A DNA stretch of 18,668 bases. Source: JAIVJN01 sp036732565. Its GTDB lineage: Bacteria; Acidobacteriota; Vicinamibacteria; Vicinamibacterales; UBA2999. The position numbers and the translations under genes were made by a program. Positions 8,108-15,118 of this stretch are shown here, piece by piece. The stretch lies in NCBI GenBank assembly GCA_036732565.1, contig DAINCF010000073.1:1-18668 (forward strand). Reading direction: 5' to 3'. The notes beneath the pieces are model-generated. The model had not been told where the DNA came from and ran no database searches. It saw only the letters and a program-made list of their open reading frames with translations. Each line of letters opens with the position of its first letter. The stretch's first letter is position 1.

Positions 8108-11100
8108 TCAGAAGTACAGCTTGACGCCCAGCTGCACCTGTCGAGGCGTCGTGCCGGTGGCGATTTGCGTGATCGTGCCGAAGGCCGTCTGCGAGCGGTT
8201 GCCGTTTGGTGGATTGAAGTTCGAGCGGTTCAGCACGTTGAAGGCTTCGACGCGGAACTCGACACGGCTCTGGCCGACGGGCAGGCCAACGCTCTTGTGC
8301 AGGCCGAGATCGAGCGTGAACAGCGCCGGCCCGCGCGCCGAGTTGCGCTCCGCGTTGCCGAACGGCTGGCTCGAGTTCGTCGGGATGACGACGTTGTTGG
8401 CGTTGAAGTAGTTGCCGAGCGTTCGTTCGGACTCAGGGGTGTAGATGTCGCCGATCACATTCGGCCGGTAGGTCGGCACGCCGCTCACGCTGAACGTGGC
8501 CGATGGCGAGTAGGTCAGGGTCACCGGCAGCCCGCTCGTCATCGTGTTGATCGCCGTCACGCGCCAGCCGCCCAGCAGCGCTTCCGCGGCCGGATGCATC
8601 GCGTTCGCCCATCGCCGATCGCGGCCGAACGGAAGATCGAAGAGAATCGTCGTCGTGTTGTTCAACGGCTGATCGTAGCCGGAGGTGCCGAACTCGGCGT
8701 CCAGATCCGCGAGATTGACGCGGCTGTTGTCGCCGTTGGCCGTCTCGAGATGGCCCGACGCGTTGTCCCGCGCGCGCGCCCATGTGAACGAGTTGAGCAC
8801 GTAGAAGCCGCGCGTGTAGCGACGCTCCAGTTTGACTTGCAGCGCGTGATAGTCGCCCTTGCCGCCGTCGAAGGCGGTCTGAATGAACTGATAGCCCTGA
8901 ATCGGCCGGCGCGCCTGCAGCGTCGTGTTCTCGCCATCAGCGTTCGGACGCGCCTGGTTCAGGTCGCCGAGAATCATCAAATGATCGCTCTTGTTCCCGA
9001 TGTAGCCCACGTCGACGACCAGTTGCGACCCGAGCTCACGCTGCACGGTGACGTGCCAGCTCTGGACGTAGCCGGTCTGGAGATCGCGTGGGATGTGGTT
9101 GACGCGGCCGTTGAGCGGATTGAAGTTCGCCGGCACGTTCAGCCCTTCGGGATAGCCCATCTGCGTGGGGCGGAAGCAGGACGTCGGGGCCGCGGCCGGC
9201 GTGCAGAGCCCCTGCGACGGCTGCTGCGAGATCGCGATCGGGACGACGTGCGGGCCGTTGAACGAGAGCAGGTTCTCGCCGCCCAGACGATTGAAGTGGA
9301 TGTAGCTCAAGCCGTACGCCGAACGAATCACCGTTCTCTCGTTGAGGCTGTAGGCCGCGCCGACGCGTGGCGCCACGTTGTTGCGATCGGGGTTGACAAG
9401 CGCGCGATCCGTGACGGAACCATCGGTCGCCTGCAGCAGCGTCTGCGTCGCCGGGTCGAAGTTGGTCAGGTTGTTGTCGCGCTCCCACTGCGGCGTGCCG
9501 TATTCGTAGCGGACGCCGAGGTTGAACGTCAACGAGGGTGACACGCGCCAGTCGTCCTGGAGATAGCCGAAGTGCATGCGCTGCCGCAGATGAAAGACGA
9601 AGGGGTTCACCAGCGAGTAGCTGCTGCGTGCCCCCATGAGAAAGTCGGCGAGGTTGTAGATGGCAGGGTCTGCCGCGGCGCCGCTCGGCCGGCTGAACTG
9701 ACCAGCGTAGGCATCCTGTCCATACTTCGGATTCACATCGTCCACTTCGGTGTTGATGGCCTGGTACTCGTAGCCGCTCTTCAGCGTGTGCTTGCCGGCA
9801 ATCCACGAGTAGTTGAGGCGCGTGTTCACGACGAAGGGATTCTGATACTGCGGATTGCTGTTCTGGCGACCCCACGTGGTCCAGCCCGTGACCGCTTGCT
9901 CGGTCAACCCGCCACTGAAGACCGCGTCGGTCGGCAGGCCGGTGATGCCATATGCCTCCAGCATGTTCGGCCCGCCGGTGCCGATGGCCGTCTTACCGGC
10001 TTCGGTGCGCGATACGCCCACTCGGATTTCGAGCAGCGAGCGCTCCGACATCGTCCGCGTCAGCCCCATCGCCCACTGCTGGTTGAGGATTTCGACGAAC
10101 GCGTTGGCTGGGCTGCCGGTCTCGCCAGGAATCGGCGGCGGCTCGAAGTTGTTCACTTTGCGGTGGCTGAATCGCGCGAACGCGCTTGTCGACGTGCCCA
10201 ACTGCTGATCGACCTTGATGTCGAACTTATCGTTGAAGTCCTCTCGCTCTGGCAGCGTGTCGTAGTTGTTCGAGACCCCGGGGCGCGTCGGATCGGGCAG
10301 CCCGGCCAGCACCTTGCGCGCGAAGTCGGTGATGGCCGACTGAGGAATCACGCCATCCGCGTAGACAGCGCCGGTGAGCGGGTTCACGATCGGCCTTCCC
10401 ATGCTGCCTTGCCGCAGGGCCAGCGTCGGAAGGCTCGAGAACGTGACCTCACTCGAGGTCTGGCGGTAGCCTTCGAAGTCGGCGAAGAAGAACGAGCGGT
10501 CCTTCACGAACGGTCCACCGAACACGCCACCGTATTGGTTGCGGTTCATCTCTGGCTTCTCGCCCGATGAAGGCTTGAAGAACCCCGTGGCGTTGAGCGC
10601 GGTGTTGCGGTGAAACTCCCAGGCGGTGCCGTGGAACTGGTTCGTGCCGCTGCGGAAGGTCGCGTTGATGACCGCGCCCGCGGTTCGTCCGAACTCGGCG
10701 CTGAAGTTGTTGGTCTGGACCTTGAACTCCTCGACGGCATCCGGTGAGACCTGCACGACCTGATTCGAGAAGCCCTGGTTGCTGGTGCCGTAGGAGTTGT
10801 TGTCGACGCCGTCCAGAATGAAGTTGTTCAGGGCGCTGCGGAGGCCGTTGACGTTGAACGAGGCGTCACGCGACGCGCTGATCGACGAGCGTCGCACGCC
10901 GGGGCTGAGCAGCGCCAGATCCGCGTACGCGCGGCCGTTGAGCGGCAGATTCACGATCTGCTCGTGCGCGATTACCTGCCCGCGATCGCTCGACTCGGTC
11001 TCGAGGCGGCGGACGCCGGCGACCACTTCCACGGTCTCGCCGATGCCGCCCACGCGGAGCGAGAGATCCGCGCGCTGCCGCGCGTTCACCGTCACCTCGA

Positions 11101-11392
11101 CGTTGGACGCGACCGCAGTGGCGAACCCTTGCAACTCCGCCCGAATGGTGTACGTCCCGACCCGGACGTTGAGAAACTGATAGGCGCCGGTCTCATCGGT
11201 CACCGTCGTCGCCTGAATGCCCGTGGCCTCGTTGGTGAGCGTCACGGTGGCGCCGGGCACGCCCGCGCCGGATTGGTCGCCGACGACACCGAGCACGGTG
11301 GCAGCATCGAACTGCGCACGGGCAGCGGCCGGGGAGAGCAGTAGAGCATACCACAGCAAGACAGCGAACGGGCGGCTGAAGCGGAAAGACAT
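8108..11392 (-). CDS. Oar-like TonB-dependent receptor (carboxypeptidase-regulatory-like domain plus barrel)
   Basis: A 1094-residue outer-membrane protein. The signal peptide (SFRFSRPFAVLLWYALLLS) is cleaved near ARA-Q (residue 26). Residues about 30-112 are a carboxypeptidase-regulatory-like domain (GVPGATVTLTNEATG, then GAYQFLNVRVGTYTIRAELQGF). A plug-like region follows (LPLNGRAYADLALLSPGV, NGLRSALNNFILDGVDNN, VEEFKVQTNNFSAEFGRTAG, about 148-250), then a long barrel ending LGVKLYF. This is the architecture of Oar/SusC-like receptors expanded in Acidobacteriota, whose substrates (oligosaccharides, peptides or others) are mostly unknown. I start it at the ATG complementary to 11390-11392, because GAGGGGG sits six bases upstream; an in-frame TTG at 11407 would add five residues but would place that site inside the gene. 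No frameshift is seen. Confidence 0.94.
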   Translation of the reverse strand: MSFRFSRPFAVLLWYALLLSPAAARAQFDAATVLGVVGDQSGAGVPGATVTLTNEATGIQATTVTDETGAYQFLNVRVGTYTIRAELQGFATAVASNVEVTVNARQRADLSLRVGGIGETVEVVAGVRRLETESSDRGQVIAHEQIVNLPLNGRAYADLALLSPGVRRSSISASRDASFNVNGLRSALNNFILDGVDNNSYGTSNQGFSNQVVQVSPDAVEEFKVQTNNFSAEFGRTAGAVINATFRSGTNQFHGTAWEFHRNTALNATGFFKPSSGEKPEMNRNQYGGVFGGPFVKDRSFFFADFEGYRQTSSEVTFSSLPTLALRQGSMGRPIVNPLTGAVYADGVIPQSAITDFARKVLAGLPDPTRPGVSNNYDTLPEREDFNDKFDIKVDQQLGTSTSAFARFSHRKVNNFEPPPIPGETGSPANAFVEILNQQWAMGLTRTMSERSLLEIRVGVSRTEAGKTAIGTGGPNMLEAYGITGLPTDAVFSGGLTEQAVTGWTTWGRQNSNPQYQNPFVVNTRLNYSWIAGKHTLKSGYEYQAINTEVDDVNPKYGQDAYAGQFSRPSGAAADPAIYNLADFLMGARSSYSLVNPFVFHLRQRMHFGYLQDDWRVSPSLTFNLGVRYEYGTPQWERDNNLTNFDPATQTLLQATDGSVTDRALVNPDRNNVAPRVGAAYSLNERTVIRSAYGLSYIHFNRLGGENLLSFNGPHVVPIAISQQPSQGLCTPAAAPTSCFRPTQMGYPEGLNVPANFNPLNGRVNHIPRDLQTGYVQSWHVTVQRELGSQLVVDVGYIGNKSDHLMILGDLNQARPNADGENTTLQARRPIQGYQFIQTAFDGGKGDYHALQVKLERRYTRGFYVLNSFTWARARDNASGHLETANGDNSRVNLADLDAEFGTSGYDQPLNNTTTILFDLPFGRDRRWANAMHPAAEALLGGWRVTAINTMTSGLPVTLTYSPSATFSVSGVPTYRPNVIGDIYTPESERTLGNYFNANNVVIPTNSSQPFGNAERNSARGPALFTLDLGLHKSVGLPVGQSRVEFRVEAFNVLNRSNFNPPNGNRSQTAFGTITQIATGTTPRQVQLGVKLYF

Positions 11393-11398
11393 GTTAAA

Positions 11399-11405
11399 CC
11401 CCCTC
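11399..11405 (-). promoter_or_regulatory. Ribosome binding site that sets the Oar-like receptor start
   Basis: On the minus strand, GAGGGGG at 11405-11399 is followed by the six-base spacer TTTAAC and the ATG at 11392-11390. It is among the best Shine-Dalgarno matches in the window and favours this ATG over the upstream in-frame TTG at 11407. Confidence 0.7.
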
Positions 11406-11442
11406 AAAACAAGGAGGAGCGGCGGACGTGCGAGCGCTCCCC
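11406..11442 (-). terminator. Possible intrinsic terminator after the metallophosphoesterase gene
   Basis: Read on the minus strand, two bases beyond the metallophosphoesterase stop codon, GGGGAGCG (11442-11435) can pair with CGCTCCTC (11421-11414) to form an eight-base stem containing one G-U pair, with a 13-base loop. It is followed by the T-rich stretch CTTGTTTT (11413-11406). This is the most terminator-like structure in the window, and it would separate the phosphoesterase transcript from the Oar-like receptor gene. The T-tract is interrupted, and the receptor gene's Shine-Dalgarno sequence begins immediately afterwards. Confidence 0.45.
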
Positions 11443-11444
11443 AG

Positions 11445-12368
11445 CTAGGCAGATACGTACGGACGGGCGAAGTGTGTGTTCCACTCCACGAGGTCGAGAT
11501 TCAGCAGACGATGCGACGCCGCTCTGGTATCGACCTCGACGATGAGATACGCGTCGGGATCATACCGCGTCGCGGCAATCACGAGGTGTGGCGGCCCGAA
11601 CTCCTGCCCAACGTCCACCCACCGATGCCAATGCCCGGAGATGACGCGCTGGACCGTCGCGGCATGCCGCTTCAGCACCGAGTGCAGGCCCATGTCGCGG
11701 TATTCGGCGGGGACGATGGCACTGAGTGGGAAGTGGACGAACACGAACGAGGGCTTGCGCTCGGCCAACTGCGCGTCGAGCCACGCCAACTGCTCTTCGC
11801 CCAGGCTGCCCAGTCTCTTGTTGTACGCCTCGTGGTTCACCAGCCAGGTATTGCCGAGAAAGTTGTTCACGTGGATGAACTTCCAGCCACGATGATCGAC
11901 TGCGTAGTAGGGCTGCAGCGACAGCTTGCGGCGAAACAACTCGTGCGTCACGTCCCGCGAGACCTGGGGGACCGCGTAGTCGTGATTGCCGAAGCCGACG
12001 TGGACCGGGACGCGGAAGCCGTCGGTCAACGCCTTGGCGTGGTCGATGCGCGTCTCGTGCTGGAAGTAGAAGTCGACGTCAGGGGAGGGATAGTCGTGGA
12101 AGTAGTCGCCGACGAGGAACACCAGATCGAGCGATGGCTTCAGCGCATTGAGCGCCGCGCGCGCCGCCATCAGGCGATCGTGCGTCAGGAACATCGATTC
12201 CGTGTCTTCCGCGTTGGATTCTGGCCCGCGATAGTAGCCGTCGATGATGTGCGTGTCGGCGATGACGCCGATGTGGAACGCATGGCCGTCGGCGCGCGCG
12301 TCCAGAAACGACGGCCACGCGAGCAGCCCCGCCCCAGTCGTCCGGAGGAATCGTCGCCTCGTGAGCAT
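11445..12368 (-). CDS. Tat-exported calcineurin-like metallophosphoesterase
   Basis: A 307-residue predicted periplasmic or surface phosphoesterase. The N-terminus LTRRRFLRTTGAGLLAW is a twin-arginine signal. The five metallophosphoesterase motifs are present: D38-x-H40 (IADTH), G-D88 (LVGDYFHD), G-N128-H129-D130 (GFGNHD), H212 (FVHFP) and G-H246-x-H248 (SGHWH). Together they form the two-metal site used to hydrolyse phosphomonoesters, phosphodiesters or cyclic nucleotides; which of these is the substrate cannot be told. I chose the ATG complementary to 12366-12368, since a Tat signal usually begins close to the RR motif. A GTG at 12392 would extend it by eight residues and has no ribosome site. 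It precedes the Oar-like receptor gene on the same strand, but a terminator-like hairpin lies between them. Confidence 0.9.
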   Translation of the reverse strand: MLTRRRFLRTTGAGLLAWPSFLDARADGHAFHIGVIADTHIIDGYYRGPESNAEDTESMFLTHDRLMAARAALNALKPSLDLVFLVGDYFHDYPSPDVDFYFQHETRIDHAKALTDGFRVPVHVGFGNHDYAVPQVSRDVTHELFRRKLSLQPYYAVDHRGWKFIHVNNFLGNTWLVNHEAYNKRLGSLGEEQLAWLDAQLAERKPSFVFVHFPLSAIVPAEYRDMGLHSVLKRHAATVQRVISGHWHRWVDVGQEFGPPHLVIAATRYDPDAYLIVEVDTRAASHRLLNLDLVEWNTHFARPYVSA

Positions 12369-12445
12369 CCACTGACGATACCCGTCCCGCACAACGCGGG
12401 CGTAAACGCAGATTCTGGACCGAGCACGAATTTACACATCGGCAA

Positions 12446-12472
12446 TTGACGCGTTACGTCGTTGACACGTCA
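12446..12472. promoter_or_regulatory. TGAC/GTCA half-sites and a TTGACA box in a divergent gap
   Basis: The gap between the divergent phosphoesterase and HEIGH-protein genes (12369-12496) carries TTGAC at 12446-12450 and a second TTGACA at 12462-12467. The latter opens the 10-base palindrome TGACacGTCA (12463-12472). TTGACA is a perfect sigma-70 -35 box, but the hexamer at the right distance (GACAAA, 12485-12490) is a poor -10. If used, transcription would begin almost at the GTG at 12497, giving a leaderless message. An operator read by a dimeric regulator is an alternative. Confidence 0.3.
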
Positions 12473-12496
12473 TTGTGATCGTGCGACAAATGCGCC

Positions 12497-13183
12497 GTGA
12501 ATGTGGGCCGCGACCTACGCGCTGGTCCGCCGTGCGTCGCGTTTCTCATCGTCGTCATTCTCACCACTGGGGCTGCTGCCTCCCATGGCCCCTCCACTGA
12601 TGCTTCGCCTCGGACTCCGGAGCTCACGCTGCACATCCGGCTCACCGTGGCGAGCGATCTTCCTTCAAGCACGCGCACGCACCTGACCCGAGAAGCCGAG
12701 GCCATCTGGCGTCGCGCGGGCATCCGCCTGGACTGGCTCTCGGGCGCCGACGATCGGCCGCGCTCGGGCCCTGTGCTGCGAGTGCTCGTCGGCCGTCTGC
12801 TGGCCAGCGCCCACGAGTCCCACGCGTGGCCGGTTGGCAGACTGTTGCCCGATCAGTCGGGCGGCCAGATTGCGATTGCCTCGATTCCTGCGGCCCAGCG
12901 AGTGCTGGCCTCAGCCGGTTACGCGATCGAGCCCCTGGCCGTTGGCGATCAGCGGATGGGTCTGGTGCTTGGTCGTGCGGTTGCCCACGAGATCGGCCAC
13001 TACCTGTTCGGCACGCCCAGCCACACGCATCGCGGCCTGATGCGCGCGGCAATCGACGCTCGAGATTTCGCCGATCTCCGGGATGGTGGTTTCTTTCTCG
13101 ACGGCGTCGCGACACGCTGGCTGCGTAGTGTGATCTCACCGGGGGGCATGCCCAGCAAGCTCATCACTCGATTCCAGGACTGA
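12497..13183 (+). CDS. Secreted HEIGH-motif putative metalloprotease
   Basis: A 228-residue protein with an N-terminal hydrophobic segment (about 13-28) that looks like a signal peptide. The key feature is VAHEIGHYLFG (H164, E165, H168), a zinc-protease HExxH helix, followed by H176, H178 and GLM (180-182). This resembles the metzincin layout, where a third histidine and a methionine turn follow the helix, but H176 is eight residues after H168 instead of the standard six, so it is not a canonical metzincin. Short proteins with HEIGH-Y/L-L...H...G-L/I-M-R-A are, as I recall, common and uncharacterised in Acidobacteriota. Peptidase activity is inferred, not shown. The only start is GTG at 12497, with no Shine-Dalgarno sequence. 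A HAF-repeat gene follows after 37 bases. Confidence 0.75.
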   Translation: MNVGRDLRAGPPCVAFLIVVILTTGAAASHGPSTDASPRTPELTLHIRLTVASDLPSSTRTHLTREAEAIWRRAGIRLDWLSGADDRPRSGPVLRVLVGRLLASAHESHAWPVGRLLPDQSGGQIAIASIPAAQRVLASAGYAIEPLAVGDQRMGLVLGRAVAHEIGHYLFGTPSHTHRGLMRAAIDARDFADLRDGGFFLDGVATRWLRSVISPGGMPSKLITRFQD

Positions 13184-13198
13184 CCAGACCCAAGCGCC

Positions 13199-13216
13199 AG
13201 GAGAGACGTCTCTTCT
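13199..13216. promoter_or_regulatory. Near-perfect palindrome covering a Shine-Dalgarno-like sequence
   Basis: AGGAGAGACGTCTCTTCT (13199-13216) is an 18-base palindrome with a single G-T position; its central 12 bases (13202-13213) are perfect. It lies in the 37-base gap before the HAF-repeat gene and contains the only Shine-Dalgarno-like AGGAG there, 15-17 bases from the ATG, which is farther than usual. As RNA it could fold into a 6-base stem that hides AGGAG; as DNA it could bind a dimeric protein. Confidence 0.35.
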
Positions 13217-13220
13217 TGGT

Positions 13221-14471
13221 ATGGGCGTTCGGATCGACTGCCACTCTTCACGAGCTGGCTACTTTGCCATCATCATCGGCGTTGCTGTCAGCATCGCTGT
13301 CGCCACGTCACAGGCACAGGACACGCAGGCTCGGCCTCGACAGACGTCGTCTCTCGACGAGCTCAAGCTCTCCGTGACGGTGTTACCGCAGTTGCCGCGT
13401 GAACAGAAAGCGACGAACGGACAGGAACCGCTGACTGGACAGGAACCGACGATCAACGTCTCGAAGATCTCCCTTGACGGGGTCGTCGTCGGCTCCGCGC
13501 CACCCCGAGGGGACGTCTTGCGCTGGCTGCCGAGCGCCGCTGCGCCGGAGAACCTCGGCGGCGCGCCAGCATTCACGCTCCTCAATCGCTTGCCGCTGCT
13601 GTCGGCCGATGGCGCCACCATCATCGCCAATCGTCAAATCACCGACGCCAATGGGATCACCACCAGCATCCCCAGCACGTGGCGTCAACGAGGCGAGTGG
13701 ACGCCGCTGCCACAGCTCACGTTGCGCACGTCCATCGCGGTCGGGTTGTCGAGGGACGGGATCCGCATCGTCGGCTACGGCTGGAACGACGCGTCGACCG
13801 AACCATCACGCCCGTGGGTGTGGGACGCAGAAGAAGGACAGCAGGTGCTCCCCGTTTCTGACCGCACCAACGGCGGCGAAGCGTGGGCGGTGTCAGACGA
13901 TGGCCGCGTGATCGTCGGTCAGCAATTCGATGTGCCGAATCCTGCAGATGCGCGGAAACGTTTCTTCGCCACGCGCTGGGTCGACGGCAACGCCCGTGCA
14001 CTTACCGACGCGACCGGTGCGCCGCTCGGCCAAGCCTTCTCGTGCAGCAGCGACTGCTCGGTCATCGTTGGCGGCGGGCAAGGCGGTGACCCGAATCCCC
14101 AGCATCGCCACTTCGGTCAGGCGTGGCGCTGGACCGAAGCCACCGGCGCCGTGTATCTCGGCACGCTCCGCGATGCGGCGCCGCAGACGCCGTCGTTTGC
14201 GACCGATGTCAGCGCCGACGGCGTAGTCGTCATCGGGACCTACTCGCACCTCAACGAAGAAGATGGCTCGATTAGCCAACGCGGGTTCCTCTGGACCGAG
14301 TCGACTGGAATGGTGTCCATTCTGCAGTTGATGGCAGAACACGGCATCAGTCAGGGCTCTGACTGGCGCACGATCGTGCCCGTGGCGATCACGCCAACGG
14401 GCAACATGATTCTGATCGGCGGCCTCGACGCGAACCTCATACCCGGAGGTTTCATTCTGCACGTCGACTAA
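13221..14471 (+). CDS. Secreted HAF-repeat protein, seven repeats (propeller-like)
   Basis: A 416-residue protein with a signal peptide (about 13-32, cleaved near SQA-Q). Seven units share the pattern 'S-x-D-G-x-x-I/V-V-G ... W': they begin near residues 83 (SLDGVVVG), 127 (SADGATII), 176 (SRDGIRIVG), 224 (SDDGRVIVG), 275 (SSDCSVIVG), 330 (SADGVVVIG) and 390 (TPTGNMILIG). Most end in a tryptophan strand such as VLRW, PWVW, ATRW, AWRW or GFLW. This is the HAF/extracellular-repeat type, found in secreted or surface proteins without known enzyme activity; seven blade-like units suggest a beta-propeller. The fifth unit swaps the usual DG for D-C and has two cysteines four residues apart. The linker at about 61-76 holds a six-residue tandem repeat (GQEPLT-GQEPTI). 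It is probably co-transcribed with the HEIGH-protein gene 37 bases upstream. Confidence 0.8.
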   Translation: MGVRIDCHSSRAGYFAIIIGVAVSIAVATSQAQDTQARPRQTSSLDELKLSVTVLPQLPREQKATNGQEPLTGQEPTINVSKISLDGVVVGSAPPRGDVLRWLPSAAAPENLGGAPAFTLLNRLPLLSADGATIIANRQITDANGITTSIPSTWRQRGEWTPLPQLTLRTSIAVGLSRDGIRIVGYGWNDASTEPSRPWVWDAEEGQQVLPVSDRTNGGEAWAVSDDGRVIVGQQFDVPNPADARKRFFATRWVDGNARALTDATGAPLGQAFSCSSDCSVIVGGGQGGDPNPQHRHFGQAWRWTEATGAVYLGTLRDAAPQTPSFATDVSADGVVVIGTYSHLNEEDGSISQRGFLWTESTGMVSILQLMAEHGISQGSDWRTIVPVAITPTGNMILIGGLDANLIPGGFILHVD

Positions 14472-14660
14472 AGGCAAAAGGCAACACAGATGGCACAGAT
14501 AAGACGTTGGGCCGCAGATTCAAAGGATTAGGGAGATTCTCGTAAGGCGCCGCAGATTGCGCCGATTCATAGAGCCCGGCGGTCGGCCGCTCCGCGCCGT
14601 CGGGCTTCGTCATCTGTGCCATCTGTGTTGCCTTTGAAAGCGAGAAATCTGCGGCGCTCT
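14472..14660 (+). repeat. Intergenic palindromic repeat, copy 1, filling a convergent gap
   Basis: The whole gap between the convergent HAF and NTF2-like genes is structured. A perfect 24-base inverted repeat (14477-14500 against 14612-14635; the right arm contains CATCTGTGTTGCC) encloses 111 bases. Inside, 14573-14583 pairs with 14596-14606 (11-base stem, two G-U pairs). A second perfect inverted repeat of 12 bases, GCGCCGCAGATT (14547-14558) against 14646-14657, interlocks with the first. The part from 14516 to 14659 recurs at 18394-18508 with high similarity and in the same orientation. No open frame or transposase is present. It looks like a non-autonomous palindromic element, possibly also serving as a bidirectional transcription end. 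The family was not recognised. Confidence 0.8.
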
Positions 14661-15116
14661 TCAGCGCGCTGCGCGGTTGCCGTTGTCCATGTCGGAGACG
14701 ATCAGCCATCGATCGTCGACCAGGCGTAGCGTCAGCGTGAACTTGCCGATATCCGGTTGGCCCTTCGTTTCAGCGTACGCGCCAATGATGTAGCCGACCG
14801 GGCCGTTGGTCGCGAACGCCAGAGCGCGGAGCGAGAGCGGACCGCCGCTCTTGGCATAGGCGCGTTCGATCGCCTCGCGCCCTTTCACCGGCGGGCGGCC
14901 GCCTTGCAGCACCCAGCCGTCTTCGGCGAAGAGGCGCGCCAGGCCTGCGGCATCTTTTCGGCTCCATGCCTGCTCGTAATCGGTGAGCACACGCGCCAAG
15001 GCGGGTGGCAGCTCGACGCTTGGCTGTGCAGCCTCAGTGGACGCAGGCTGTGGGGCCTGGGCGCCGGCGTTTGTCCCGACCATCGTCAACAGCAGCAACA
15101 CCGCGGCTCCGTGCAT
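14661..15116 (-). CDS. Secreted NTF2-like protein (DUF4440/SnoaL-type)
   Basis: A 151-residue protein: a signal peptide (residues 1-19, ending NAGA-Q), then a single NTF2-like domain (about 37-147). Typical features are the first helix LTDYEQAWSRKDAAGLARLF, the strand AEDGWVLQGG, the 'P-x-x-G-R-E-A-I' turn before helix 2, and the final strands FTLTLRLVDDRWLIVSDMDN. Secreted DUF4440/SnoaL-like proteins are common in Acidobacteriota; some act as ketosteroid-isomerase-like enzymes, many have no known activity. The start at ATG 15114-15116 is supported by GGAGG eight bases upstream and by the signal peptide. A longer frame from 15341 would overlap the preceding gene and is rejected. It follows that gene by only 2 bases, so translation is probably coupled. 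Confidence 0.85.
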   Translation of the reverse strand: MHGAAVLLLLTMVGTNAGAQAPQPASTEAAQPSVELPPALARVLTDYEQAWSRKDAAGLARLFAEDGWVLQGGRPPVKGREAIERAYAKSGGPLSLRALAFATNGPVGYIIGAYAETKGQPDIGKFTLTLRLVDDRWLIVSDMDNGNRAAR

Positions 15117-15118
15117 AG

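Noticed and set aside
7904..9541. Plus-strand open frame of 545 codons
   Set aside because: It is antisense to the Oar-like receptor and the four-helix protein gene, with low-complexity Arg/Ala/Val content and no domain.
5060..11392. A polysaccharide-utilisation (SusC/SusD) locus
   Set aside because: There is no SusD-like lipoprotein or glycoside hydrolase; the two TonB receptors differ in type and belong to different units.
11393..11407. TTG start for the Oar-like receptor
   Set aside because: Using it would put the clear GAGGGGG ribosome site inside the coding region; the ATG at 11392 has ideal spacing.
12369..12392. GTG start for the metallophosphoesterase
   Set aside because: It adds eight residues before a Tat signal that normally begins near the RR motif, and it has no ribosome site, though it cannot be excluded.
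14472..14660. tRNA or known structured RNA gene
   Set aside because: The stems do not form a tRNA cloverleaf with conserved T-loop bases, and the related copy at 18394 lacks major stems; a dispersed repeat explains it better.
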